Origin: CAXXFQ01 sp963674475
GTDB lineage: Bacteria > Planctomycetota > Planctomycetia > Pirellulales > Thermoguttaceae
Assembly (NCBI GenBank): GCA_963674475.2
Contig: CAXXFQ010000008.1
Coordinates: 248,001 to 312,000, forward strand
Length of the DNA: 64,000 bases
Direction of reading: 5' to 3'
The notes under the pieces are model-generated. The model searched no databases and had not been told where the DNA came from. It worked only from the letters and a program-made list of their open reading frames with translations. This document shows, in pieces, positions 1 through 8,237 of this stretch (positions are counted from its first letter, which is position 1; each line of letters begins with the position of its first letter). Position numbers and translations under genes: made by a program.

Positions 1-1911
1 TAACGTGTCGACCCCCCCGACCGCCAGCGAGACCGAGGTGTTCGAGTCGCCGAAAAGCTGCTCGAAGAACGATCGTTCTTCCGGCAGGATTTTGAGCGGA
101 ACCGTTTGGTCCTCGTCAATGCCGGCCAGCTGTTTGGCCTCAAAGATCGCGTCGTGCAGGGTTCCCGTTTGATCGATCAGGCCGTTTTCGACCGCCATCC
201 GCCCGGTGTAGATGCGACCTTGGGCCAGCGGTTCGAGTTGATCGAACGTCATTTTCCGCCCGTCGGCCGCCTTTTGGACGAACTGCCGATAGGTTTCCTG
301 CATGACGGCCATCCAGGTTTCCCGCTGTTGGGGGGTGAATGGTCGATTGATCGAAAAAAGACCTCCGTTTTTTCCACGTCGGACGACTTCGGTGGTGATG
401 CCCAGTTTTTTAAACAGCTCCTGGGCGACCGGTTTTCCGCCGATCACGCCGATCGAGCCGGTGATGGTGTCGGGTGCGGCAAGGATTCGATCGGCGGCGA
501 CGCTGAGGTAATACCCGCCGCTGGCAGCCACATCGCCCATGCTGACGACGATCGGCTTGTCGATCTGGATCATCTTTCGCCAGATCCGGTCGCTGGCCAC
601 CGCCGACCCGCCGGGGCTGTCGACCCGAAGGACGATGGCGGCGACCCGTGGGTCTTCGTCGGCCTCTTTAAACGCGTCGATCATCGCCGAGGGGGTTATC
701 GCTTCGGCCCCAAAAAGGTCCGAGTCGTTTTGGCTGTCGACGATCGGCCCCACGGCGTAGATCAGGGCGATTCGTTTTTTATTACTCGGGTCCTCTTTGG
801 AGGAACGGCCGTTGAAGAGCAGTTTGGCCAGTTCGAAAAAGCCGCCCACGCCGGAGCCGGTCTTTCGAGGGAGTTCGTCCTTCGAAGGCGGATCGAACTT
901 TTCCAGTTCGTCGGCGTCGTGCTCGTTTTGGATATGGTCGAAATATTCGTCCAGATAGCAGGTCCGGTCGATCAGCCCCGCTTGCCGGGCCGCGTCGGCC
1001 GTGAAGAGGCCCCGATCGATCTGGCGCTGGATATCTTCTTTGGAGAGCGTGCGGTCGGTGCCCAGGCATTCGACCAGCAGTCCGTATCGGTCATCGACCA
1101 TCGCCTCGAGGTTCTTTCGAAGTTCGGGGCTCATCTCCGAACGGGTGAACGGTTCACCGGCCCCTTTGAATTTGCCCATTTGCAGCATGTCGAATTGGAT
1201 GCCGACCTTTTCGAGGAGTTTTTTGAAAAAGGTGACCTCCATTTCGATGCCCGGCAGGATCAGGACGTCCGATGGGGCCATGGCGACGTCGTTGCAGGCG
1301 GCCGCCAGGAGATAGCTTGACGTCTCGGCGGTCCGCAAAAAGGCGTAGACCGGGACGTCCGCCGCGCGAAGACGACCGATCGCCTGTCGAATTTCATGGA
1401 CCACGGCCGGGCGAAGCGACCCCGATTCGATCTCCAGGACGACCGCGTCGATCGTTTTGCTCTGGCGAATCAACTTGAGCTGGGTCAGTAGGGCCAACAG
1501 TGACTGTCGTGGCTTCTCGGTCAACGAGAACGTTCCGGATCGCTCGGGATAGGGGCCCTGAATCGGCAAGTAGGCGACCTTGAGTGCCTTTTTTTCCGAC
1601 TCCTCGTCAGAGGCAGCTTCGGGCTCGGTTTGCGTTTCTTTTGGCGTTTCCGAGGCGGATGTGGTTCCCTCGGTCGGGTTGGCGATAGCCGGTTTATCCG
1701 CCGGTTTATCCGCCGGTTTGTCCGCCGGTTTGTCCGCCGGTTTGTCCGCCGGTTTGTCCGCTTTCTTTTTGTCTGCCGCTTTGCCTTCTTTTTGGGTGAC
1801 GCTTTTTTCCGGCGTTATCTTCTCTTGTCCAAAAGTGACCGCTTGGGACCCCATGACGAAAGAAAGGAGGCACAGAAGCAAGAGAATCTTGGAAGACCGC
1901 TTCCTCGACAT
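1..1911 (-). CDS. sppA: Signal peptide peptidase SppA (3' end beyond the window)
   Basis: Serine protease of family S49 that cleaves leftover signal peptides in the membrane. The frame stays open from an ATG at 1911 to base 1, giving 637 residues with the C-terminus outside the window. The N-terminus is a signal peptide or anchor (about residues 1-25, SSKILLLLCLLSF), followed by a Lys/Pro-rich linker with six tandem PADK-type units. The nucleophile is recognisable in MGDVAASGGYY as Ser464, and the general-base lysine in GKFKGAGEPF, probably Lys249, as in the long two-domain E. coli-type SppA. It is transcribed away from prs. GGAG lies about 10 bases before the ATG (AAGGAGATTTCCCATG). The family assignment is firm; the catalytic numbering is by motif alignment only. 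Confidence 0.93.
   Translation of the reverse strand, partial: MSRKRSSKILLLLCLLSFVMGSQAVTFGQEKITPEKSVTQKEGKAADKKKADKPADKPADKPADKPADKPADKPAIANPTEGTTSASETPKETQTEPEAASDEESEKKALKVAYLPIQGPYPERSGTFSLTEKPRQSLLALLTQLKLIRQSKTIDAVVLEIESGSLRPAVVHEIRQAIGRLRAADVPVYAFLRTAETSSYLLAAACNDVAMAPSDVLILPGIEMEVTFFKKLLEKVGIQFDMLQMGKFKGAGEPFTRSEMSPELRKNLEAMVDDRYGLLVECLGTDRTLSKEDIQRQIDRGLFTADAARQAGLIDRTCYLDEYFDHIQNEHDADELEKFDPPSKDELPRKTGSGVGGFFELAKLLFNGRSSKEDPSNKKRIALIYAVGPIVDSQNDSDLFGAEAITPSAMIDAFKEADEDPRVAAIVLRVDSPGGSAVASDRIWRKMIQIDKPIVVSMGDVAASGGYYLSVAADRILAAPDTITGSIGVIGGKPVAQELFKKLGITTEVVRRGKNGGLFSINRPFTPQQRETWMAVMQETYRQFVQKAADGRKMTFDQLEPLAQGRIYTGRMAVENGLIDQTGTLHDAIFEAKQLAGIDEDQTVPLKILPEERSFFEQLFGDSNTSVSLAVGGVDTL
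1689..1760. repeat. Six tandem 12-bp units inside sppA
   Basis: Six consecutive copies of CCGGTTT(A/G)TCCG, read on the minus strand as codons for a repeating Ala-Asp-Lys-Pro tetrapeptide. The first two copies (plus orientation) carry A and the other four G at the one variable base, a synonymous Asp codon change. The array lies in the linker just after the signal peptide of SppA, so copy-number change would alter linker length without breaking the frame. Confidence 0.9.
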
Positions 1912-2484
1912 GGGAAATCTCCTTCTATAATTGGATCGGTTTGGGGGGGGATGGAGCGACGCTTTTGACCGTGAACGATTTTTGGCTGGGGGTGTCCCAA
2001 GGTTTCGGCTTTGACGAAAGGAAGTCCCCGTGAAGGCTGTTCGCTTCGCTTTTTCGTCCCGCGACGATTAAGCCGATCGTGAGGCTACCTGCGGAAAACG
2101 AGGTGGCTTACGAGAATAAAAAAGGAAGACCTTTGTTTTCTCAAATAAAAACCCACTTTTCCATTCTCTTGTGGAGTAAACCTTTGATTTGCAGAGTTTA
2201 CCATAACCTATTCTCTTAGAAGAAAGTATAACCGGAAGTGAAAAAAGATGCATTGAAAATTTAATTGGGAGTGATTGGTAGTTCGATTGGTGGCGGCCTT
2301 GGCGACGAATTACCCCTGTCGAGTTCGATTTACCCCCCCTGGAATCGGCCTCGATTTCATGGCATGATTGTGTGTTTGTGGCGAATGCGTGGAGAAATCC
2401 GAGGTGTCCGGGCTATTTTCTCTTAGGGCCTGGTTGTTCGAAGCTTCTCCGCGGGAGCCCTTTTTATATTAATTGGTGGAATTC
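1912..2484. other. Divergent intergenic region sppA / prs
   Basis: A 573-base gap between the divergent starts of sppA and prs, with a clearly AT-rich stretch at about 2080-2270. Promoters for both genes should lie here. A TATATT at 2465-2470 could be a -10 element for prs but I see no well-spaced -35 hexamer. No convincing coding sequence was found. Confidence 0.5.
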
Positions 2485-3453
2485 ATGAGTGATATTAAGG
2501 TTTTTGGCGGGCGTGCCAACCCGATGCTGAGCGAGGCGGTTTGCCAATATATAGGTATTCCCAACGGAGAGATCGAGATCGGTGATTTTCCCGATGGCGA
2601 AATCTTCTGCAGTATTCAGGAAGATGTTCGCGGTCGCGACGTTTTTCTGATCCAGCCGACCTGTCCGCCGGTCAATAAGAATCTGATGGAACTTTTGATC
2701 ATGATCGAAAGTTTCAAACGGGCCAGCGCAGCCCGGATCACGGCGGTGGTCCCCTATTTCGGATACGCTCGCCAAGACCGCAAGGACAAAGGACGCGTTC
2801 CGATCACGGCCAAGTTGGTCGCCAATATTATCACCCGCGCCGGAGCGGATCGCGTGTTGACGATGGACCTGCATGCCGACCAGATCCAGGGATTTTTCGA
2901 CATTCCGGTCGATCATCTCTACGCTGCGCCGGTTTTTCGGACCTACTTCCAGAGCTTGGGATTGACGGGCGAAAATGTGGTCATCGTGAGCCCCGACGAG
3001 GGGAGTATCAAGCGGGCCTTGAAGTATGTGCAAAGTCTCAACGCCCAATTCGCGATCGTCGATAAGCGTCGTTCCAGCGCCGAAAAAACCGAACAGGCCA
3101 ATTTGATCGGCGGTCCGATCGACGGGAAGGTGGCCCTGCTGTTTGACGACATGATCAGTACGGCCGGGTCGATTTGCGGGGCGGCCGACATGGTGGCCAA
3201 GGCCGGAGCGAGTAAGATCTATTTGGCGGCGACGCACGGGATCTTCTGCGGAAACGCGATCCAGCGGATCGAAGCCTCCTCGGTGGAAAAGGTACTGGTT
3301 ACCGACACCGTGCCGTTGAACTCGGACAATTCGTCACCGAAGGTCAAGGTGCTTTCGGTCGCGTCCCTTTTGGGCGAGGCGGTCAAGCGAATCCACCACA
3401 ACGAATCGGTCAGCTTTTTATTCAACGACATTCGTCGCGCCTCAACCCGATAA
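2485..3453 (+). CDS. prs: Ribose-phosphate pyrophosphokinase (PRPP synthetase)
   Basis: Makes phosphoribosyl pyrophosphate from ribose 5-phosphate and ATP in the cytoplasm, feeding purine, pyrimidine, NAD, His and Trp synthesis. The 322-residue product is close to the usual class I length. It starts SDIKVFGGRANPMLSEAV, has the ATP/ribose-5-phosphate segment around YARQDRK, the signature VLTMDLHADQIQGFF, and the PRPP-binding loop LLFDDMISTAGSI. I chose the ATG at 2485; an in-frame TTG four codons upstream is possible but has no better ribosome binding site. A rho-independent terminator follows directly. pyrE, a PRPP consumer, lies 19 kb away and is not in the same operon. Confidence 0.96.
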   Translation: MSDIKVFGGRANPMLSEAVCQYIGIPNGEIEIGDFPDGEIFCSIQEDVRGRDVFLIQPTCPPVNKNLMELLIMIESFKRASAARITAVVPYFGYARQDRKDKGRVPITAKLVANIITRAGADRVLTMDLHADQIQGFFDIPVDHLYAAPVFRTYFQSLGLTGENVVIVSPDEGSIKRALKYVQSLNAQFAIVDKRRSSAEKTEQANLIGGPIDGKVALLFDDMISTAGSICGAADMVAKAGASKIYLAATHGIFCGNAIQRIEASSVEKVLVTDTVPLNSDNSSPKVKVLSVASLLGEAVKRIHHNESVSFLFNDIRRASTR

Positions 3454-3481
3454 GGGGCGGATAGGCGACCAATGAAAAAAC

Positions 3482-3524
3482 AAGGGGAGGGCGACTCACG
3501 GCAAAGTCGACCTCCTTCTTTTTT
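3482..3524 (+). terminator. Rho-independent terminator after prs
   Basis: An imperfect stem (AAGGGGAGGGCGACT against AGTCGACCTCCTT, loop CACGGCA) is followed by a T-rich tail CTTTTTT, about 30 bases after the prs stop codon. Confidence 0.7.
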
Positions 3525-3537
3525 GGTATTGGGTCAG

Positions 3538-3692
3538 CAGCCTGTTGAAGAACGGGCTGTTAGGGGAAACAGGATGTTTTCAACACAATCGGCGATTTAA
3601 GAAATCGCTGATTATGCGAGGCTTGCGGCCACTTGTTGTCGCAATTGCCGAGGTTGAAAAAGGCCCGGATGGACTTTTTCAACGGACAGCTG
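3538..3692. repeat. Short hairpin-rich element with imperfect terminal inverted repeats
   Basis: About 155 bases with ends CAGCCTGTTGAAGAA and, inverted, CAGCTGTCCGTTGAAAAA. It contains three hairpins: GTTGAAGAAC/GTTTTCAAC (3544-3584, one bulge), GCGATTT-AAG-AAATCGC (3592-3608, perfect) and GTTGAAAAAG/CTTTTTCAAC (3653-3683, perfect 10-bp stem). There is no open frame of note. The layout suggests a non-autonomous mobile element or REP-type repeat, not a regulatory site of bioB, although it sits directly upstream of bioB. Confidence 0.5.
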
Positions 3693-3726
3693 GACGAGCG
3701 ATAGGGACGAGCGACAGGAACCACGC

Positions 3727-4704
3727 GTGATAAAAACGATTACCGATCAAGCACGGGCCGGAGAGGGTTGCTCGGCCGACGAGGCGATCCGGTTGGCCCA
3801 CGAGGTGCCTTTGGACGGCCTGGTCACCAGCGCGAGGGCGATTCGCGAGCGTTTTTTTGACGGTCGGGTCGAGCTTTGCACGATCGTCAACGCGCGCAGC
3901 GGGCTCTGCCCGATGGACTGCCGTTTCTGTTCGCAAAGCGCTCATCACAAGACGGGGGCCGAAGTTTATCCGCTCTTGGACGCCGAGGAGATCGATCGGC
4001 AAGTCCGACGTTCCGACGATTTTTCGGCCGACTATTGTGGACTGGTCACCAGCGGGCTTTCGGTTGACGGTGACGAGCTTACGCCCCTTTGCGAGGCGAT
4101 CCGACGGCGGGCCGGCGTCGACGGACCCCGGTTTTGCGCGTCGTTGGGGCAATTGGACGAATCGGCCCTTCGGCGATTGAAAGAGGCCGGGCTCGTGCGG
4201 TACCATCATAATCTGGAGACGTCCGAAGCGTTTTATCCGGAAATCTGCACGACCCAAGCGTGGCGCGATCGATTGGCGACGGTCCAGCGGGCGCGACGTG
4301 TCGGGTTGGAGGTCTGCTGCGGCGGGCTGTTTGGGCTGGGCGAGACGTGGGAAGACCGGATCGACTTGGCCCTGACGTTGCGACGGTTGGAGATCGACAG
4401 CGTCCCGATCAATTTCCTCAATCCTCATCCAAAGACACCGATCGGGGCGGCGATTGGCGTGACGGTCGAGCCCCTTTCGGCCGACGAGGCGCTACGGATT
4501 ATCGCCGTGTATCGACACCTGTTGCCCACGGCGACACTCCGGGTCTGTGGCGGACGGCCCCAGGTACTCGGGCGACGGGAGGACGAGATTTTTGCCGCCG
4601 GGGCCAACGCGCTGATGACCGGCGATTACCTGACGACCAGTGGCCGATCGCCCGAATCGGACCTTCAGATACTCAAACGACAGGGACTCAAACGACGCCG
4701 ATGA
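3727..4704 (+). CDS. bioB: Biotin synthase
   Basis: Radical-SAM enzyme that inserts sulfur into dethiobiotin, the last step of biotin synthesis. The SAM cluster motif is CPMDCRFC (Cys61, Cys65, Cys68), followed by SQSAHHKTG as in classical BioB. Further conserved segments match the family: YCGLVTSG, FCASLG, LEVCCGGLFGLGETWEDR and the Arg-containing RVCGGRPQVL that helps hold the [2Fe-2S] cluster. The product has 325 residues, slightly shorter than E. coli BioB. The start is a GTG. Its stop codon overlaps the next start by four bases (ATGA), so it is translationally coupled to the bioD-bioA fusion. HydE- or PylB-like alternatives are made unlikely by the neighbour and by the Arg motif. Confidence 0.95.
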   Translation: MIKTITDQARAGEGCSADEAIRLAHEVPLDGLVTSARAIRERFFDGRVELCTIVNARSGLCPMDCRFCSQSAHHKTGAEVYPLLDAEEIDRQVRRSDDFSADYCGLVTSGLSVDGDELTPLCEAIRRRAGVDGPRFCASLGQLDESALRRLKEAGLVRYHHNLETSEAFYPEICTTQAWRDRLATVQRARRVGLEVCCGGLFGLGETWEDRIDLALTLRRLEIDSVPINFLNPHPKTPIGAAIGVTVEPLSADEALRIIAVYRHLLPTATLRVCGGRPQVLGRREDEIFAAGANALMTGDYLTTSGRSPESDLQILKRQGLKRRR

Positions 4705-6782
4705 GCCGATCCGTACTAAAACCTCACGGCTGTTTTCTCGCCGGGACCGATACCGACGTCGGCAAGACGCTCGTCACGGCCGGACTGCTGCGCGGGTTTC
4801 GAACTCGGGGGATCGACTCGGTGGCGATCAAACCGGTGCAGACCGGGTGTCTTTTCGAGGGGGACCGGCCGATCGTTCCGGACGTGGTCGAATATGCCCG
4901 TGCGGTCGACGATCTTCGACCGGGTGGCCTGGAACCGGAATCGGTTTACCAGTTTCAACCGGCCTGTTCGCCCCACTTGGCGGCACGCGAGGCGGGCGAG
5001 ACGATCTGTCTGGACCGAATCGCCGAGGCGGTCGCCGCGCACCAGCGGCGTGGCACGTTCACGCTGGTCGAAGGGGCCGGGGGACTTTTGGTCCCGATGG
5101 GCGGGGGCCAAACGATGTTGGATCTGATCCGTCGGCTTCGCTTGCCGGTCGTGCTGGTCGCGGCCAATCGACTCGGGACGATCAACCACACGTTGCTTTC
5201 GATTGCCGCCTTGCGCGAGGCCGGGCTCGAGATACTCGGAGTCGTCCTCAACGAAGTGACCCCGGCGGCCGACTCGGACGAAGCGGCATTGCGGCGCGAC
5301 AACACCGACGCGATTGGCCGTTATGGCGACGTGCCCGTCTTGGCCGAATTGGCCTGTTTTCAAGAGGCCGATTTCGAGTCGCCGTCGAGTTGGGCGGCGG
5401 TTGCCCAGTCGCTCTCCCCGGCCGTTGACCGTTTGGTCGCCGATCGATTGATCGCCGATTGTTGCGTGTGTTCGGACGGTGATTCTCAAGACGGCGCAGA
5501 GGAAAAAGCCCGGTTGGTGTTCGACCGCGACCATCTTTGGCACCCGTACACCTCGGCGACCGAGCCGTTGCCGGTTTATGAAGTGGCCGACGCGGATGGG
5601 GCCTGCTTGCGGTTGGAAGACGGACGGACGTTGGTCGACGGGATGGCCTCGTGGTGGTGTGCGATCCACGGCTACCGTCACACCGAACTGGATCGGGCCG
5701 CGCGGGATCAACTCGGCCGGATGGCGCACGTCATGTTTGGCGGGGTGACCCACCGCGGGGCGATCGAATTGGGCCGGAAACTTTTGCGGTTGGCGCCGGA
5801 TCGACTTGAACACGTCTTCTTCGCCGACAGCGGGTCGGTCTCGGTCGAGGTGGCGATCAAGATGGCGCTTCAGTATTGGCAGACGCGGGGCAAACGGGAA
5901 AAGACCCGGTTGTTGACCGTCCGTGGCGGGTATCACGGCGACACGTTCGGCGCGATGTCGGTTTGCGATCCGGTCGGCGGGATGCACCATCTCTTTTCGA
6001 AGATGCTGCCGCAGCAGATTTTTGTCGAGCGGCCCCGGTGTCGGTTCGGCGAGCCGTTTTCGGACGACTCGCTCGACGAGTTGAAGACGGCCTTCGCGCG
6101 TCATGCCGACGAGACGGCCGCGGTCATTCTGGAGCCGATCGTTCAAGGGGCCGGCGGGCTTTGGTTCTATCATCCCGATTATTTGAAGGCGGTCCGCGAG
6201 TTGTGTGACCAGCACGGGGTGTTGCTCATTCTGGACGAGATCGCGACCGGGTTCGGTCGGACCGGGCGTCGGTTTGCCTGCCAGTGGGCCGACGTCGAGC
6301 CGGATATCATGTGTCTCGGCAAAGGGCTCACCGGCGGCTACATGACGTTGGCCGCGACGCTGGCCTCGCGCAAGGTGGCCCACGGGATTTCAGCCGACGG
6401 GGGCGTTTTCATGCACGGGCCGACGTTCATGGCCAATCCGCTGGCCTGCGCGGTGGCCGGGGCGAGTCTCGACCTGTTGGAACGAGGCGATTGGCAACAG
6501 CAGGTTCCGCGGATCGAACGCTGGCTTCGCGACGGTTTGGAACCGTGTCGCGGGATGGACGGGGTAGACGACGTTCGGGTCCTCGGGGCGATCGGCGTGA
6601 TCGAGATGGCCCGCGCGGTGGACGTGCCCCGATTGCAGGCGTTTTTTGTCGAGCGGGGCGTCTGGATTCGACCGTTCCACCGGTGGATCTACGTGATGCC
6701 GCCCTATTTGGTAAGCGAGGAGCAGGTGCGAAGGTTGACCGACGTGATGGTCGAGGCGGTATCGCAAAAAAAGTACAGGTAA
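4701..6782 (+). CDS. bioDA: Fused dethiobiotin synthetase / DAPA aminotransferase (BioD-BioA)
   Basis: One uninterrupted 693-residue frame carries two consecutive biotin enzymes. Residues 1 to about 235 are BioD, the ATP-dependent synthetase closing the ureido ring, with the P-loop GTDTDVGKTLV (Lys22) and the second motif VEGAGGLLVPMG. After a linker (about 236-270) residues 271-693 are BioA, the PLP-dependent enzyme converting KAPA to DAPA, beginning HLWHPYTS and carrying FFADSGSVSVEVAIKMALQYW-type sequence and the PLP lysine in LGKGLTGGYMT (Lys541). The order in the protein is reversed relative to the pathway, where BioA acts first. The ATG at 4701 overlaps the bioB stop. bioF and bioC/bioH are not in the window. 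Such a fusion is known from plant and fungal biotin genes; in bacteria separate genes are the rule. Confidence 0.95.
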   Translation: MSRSVLKPHGCFLAGTDTDVGKTLVTAGLLRGFRTRGIDSVAIKPVQTGCLFEGDRPIVPDVVEYARAVDDLRPGGLEPESVYQFQPACSPHLAAREAGETICLDRIAEAVAAHQRRGTFTLVEGAGGLLVPMGGGQTMLDLIRRLRLPVVLVAANRLGTINHTLLSIAALREAGLEILGVVLNEVTPAADSDEAALRRDNTDAIGRYGDVPVLAELACFQEADFESPSSWAAVAQSLSPAVDRLVADRLIADCCVCSDGDSQDGAEEKARLVFDRDHLWHPYTSATEPLPVYEVADADGACLRLEDGRTLVDGMASWWCAIHGYRHTELDRAARDQLGRMAHVMFGGVTHRGAIELGRKLLRLAPDRLEHVFFADSGSVSVEVAIKMALQYWQTRGKREKTRLLTVRGGYHGDTFGAMSVCDPVGGMHHLFSKMLPQQIFVERPRCRFGEPFSDDSLDELKTAFARHADETAAVILEPIVQGAGGLWFYHPDYLKAVRELCDQHGVLLILDEIATGFGRTGRRFACQWADVEPDIMCLGKGLTGGYMTLAATLASRKVAHGISADGGVFMHGPTFMANPLACAVAGASLDLLERGDWQQQVPRIERWLRDGLEPCRGMDGVDDVRVLGAIGVIEMARAVDVPRLQAFFVERGVWIRPFHRWIYVMPPYLVSEEQVRRLTDVMVEAVSQKKYR

Positions 6783-6797
6783 GGAAGAAGGGGTTGC

Positions 6798-7481
6798 TTA
6801 GGAGGAGGGCTTTTCTTTGGCCTCGAAACGGTCGAACCATCCGGCAACTGGGCCAAATCGTAAGACCCCGGCGGCGACCAGACAGCCGATCGCCGCGCCG
6901 AAACAGGTGTCGCTGGCAAAGTGGGCACTGCCGTAAACCCTTTGTACGGCAACGAGAACCGCCAATCCGACGAAAAACCAACGGCCCCGAGGGTAGGCCC
7001 AAGTCAGTGCCAATGCCAACCCGACGGCCGTGGCGGTGTGGGCGGACGGGAAACTTTGGTTGGCACTTCCCCCTGTGCCGAGGGGGAACCATCCGGTGAA
7101 CGACTCGGCGATCGACTGGCTGAAATCGAACGCTCGGGGGCGGGCCCGACCCAGAAGGAGTTTCGACGCCGTCGCGATCAGGCCCGATCCGTACGTGCAG
7201 GCGAGCAGCCGGGGCAGTTTACGCCGGTTTAGGGGGTCGAGGACCCAGACGGCCAGGAGGATGACGGTCGCCCCGAGGGCATGGCCGGGCGTCTCGCCGA
7301 AATGGATCAGTCGGCGGAGTTCTCCCGGGATCGATGCTTTGGGGAACCACGCTGACAGGGGGTGGTCGATCGTTCCGATGGAGATGAATCCCAGCAAAAT
7401 CAGGCCGATCGGAGCCAAGATCCATGGCCACGTGGGTCGATTGTCGGAGTTTTTTGAGGTTGCAAGAGTCGGATCGGCCAC
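6798..7481 (-). CDS. PAP2-family membrane phosphatase
   Basis: Integral membrane phosphatase of the PAP2/undecaprenyl-pyrophosphatase superfamily, 227 residues with about six hydrophobic segments. The three phosphatase motifs are visible: KLLLGRARP, then PSAHT, then a form of SRxxxxxHxxxD with RVYGSAHFASD. Substrates in this family are lipid phosphates or pyrophosphates handled at the outer face of the inner membrane; which one is used here cannot be told. The frame begins with GTG preceded by GGGA. It converges on the biotin operon with only 15 bases between the stop codons. Confidence 0.88.
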   Translation of the reverse strand: MADPTLATSKNSDNRPTWPWILAPIGLILLGFISIGTIDHPLSAWFPKASIPGELRRLIHFGETPGHALGATVILLAVWVLDPLNRRKLPRLLACTYGSGLIATASKLLLGRARPRAFDFSQSIAESFTGWFPLGTGGSANQSFPSAHTATAVGLALALTWAYPRGRWFFVGLAVLVAVQRVYGSAHFASDTCFGAAIGCLVAAGVLRFGPVAGWFDRFEAKEKPSS

Positions 7482-7665
7482 TGAAGATTTCCCGCTATGG
7501 AGTTAGTCGATACGTTTCTAAGAGAAAAATGGGTTTCCCTGTGTAAAAAGCCGATATCTGGTTCTTAGGGCACCCCCCCCCTTAAGGGTATTTCATTCGG
7601 TTCAGGGGAAAATCGGCACGTCGGCGGCTAGCATAGGCCGGAAGCGGTTTTGGGGCTAGGGCAAG

Positions 7666-7694
7666 TTGACGTTTGGGGAAATCTGTGATATAAG
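7666..7694 (+). promoter_or_regulatory. Sigma-70-type promoter upstream of the small basic gene
   Basis: TTGACG (7666-7671), a 17-base spacer and TATAAG (7689-7694). Immediately downstream is a small perfect hairpin CTAAGT-TTTT-ACTTAG (7695-7710) in the predicted 5' leader. The gene starts at 7783. Confidence 0.6.
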
Positions 7695-7782
7695 CTAAGT
7701 TTTTACTTAGAGGATTGTCGGCCATTCGGTCGAATGAAATCATAAACTGAAAATACGGTTTTCTCTTTCCGGGAGATATTAA

Positions 7783-7968
7783 ATGGGCCTTAGCGAACGT
7801 AGTAAAGAAATTAAACGCCGTCGCCATCGTCGTAAGAAGTTGGCGGACCTGGAAACCAAGTTGGCCAAGGCCAGCTCGGGCGAAAAGGCGTTGATCGCCG
7901 AAAAGGTCCGAAGTTTGACCCCCGGTGCGGAGATTATCTTGGCGCGATGGGGTATTGAAGAAGAATAA
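7783..7968 (+). CDS. Small basic conserved protein, resembles DUF6800
   Basis: A 61-residue cytosolic protein with a strongly basic N-terminal half (RSKEIKRRRHRRKKLADLETKL) and an acidic C-terminus ending WGIEEE. It contains the segment LTPGAEIILARWG. The combination of ERSKEIKRRRHRRKK and a closing TPGAE motif matches my recollection of the short planctomycete family DUF6800; no function is known to me. Support for it being a real gene: a good promoter at 7666-7694, coding-type composition, and a terminator after it. Nucleic-acid or ribosome binding would be a guess based on charge only. Confidence 0.75.
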   Translation: MGLSERSKEIKRRRHRRKKLADLETKLAKASSGEKALIAEKVRSLTPGAEIILARWGIEEE

Positions 7969-8130
7969 AAAATCGGTCGATCCGACCGACGTCGGACGTG
8001 TATCTCACTGAGCGTGGTTTCGATTGGCGAAAGTCTCCGGTAGACCGCGTTCCGACTGTCTTACTCGTTTAAGGCGACTTGGTTTCGCAGTGTTGACGGG
8101 TGCCCCCCGTTGCAAGGCAATGTATATATA

Positions 8131-8176
8131 AAAAAAGGGAGCGTTACCTCGGGTGAGGACGTTCCCTTTTTCTTTT
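8131..8176. terminator. Bidirectional terminator between converging genes
   Basis: AAAAGGGAGCGT and ACGTTCCCTTTT form a 12-bp stem (one G-U wobble) around a 13-base loop, with A-tract on one side and T-tract on the other. It serves the small basic gene (plus) and the ROK gene (minus). Confidence 0.75.
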
Positions 8177-8237
8177 CTTGAAACTTGATGGCGGGAAGGC
8201 CGTTTTTTTTGGTACGGCTTCTTGCGGTAGATTCAAT

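Noticed and set aside
4260..4700. Upstream extension of the bioDA frame
   Set aside because: The frame is open from 4260, but this part overlaps bioB in another frame and encodes no homology; BioD starts at the ATG at 4701.
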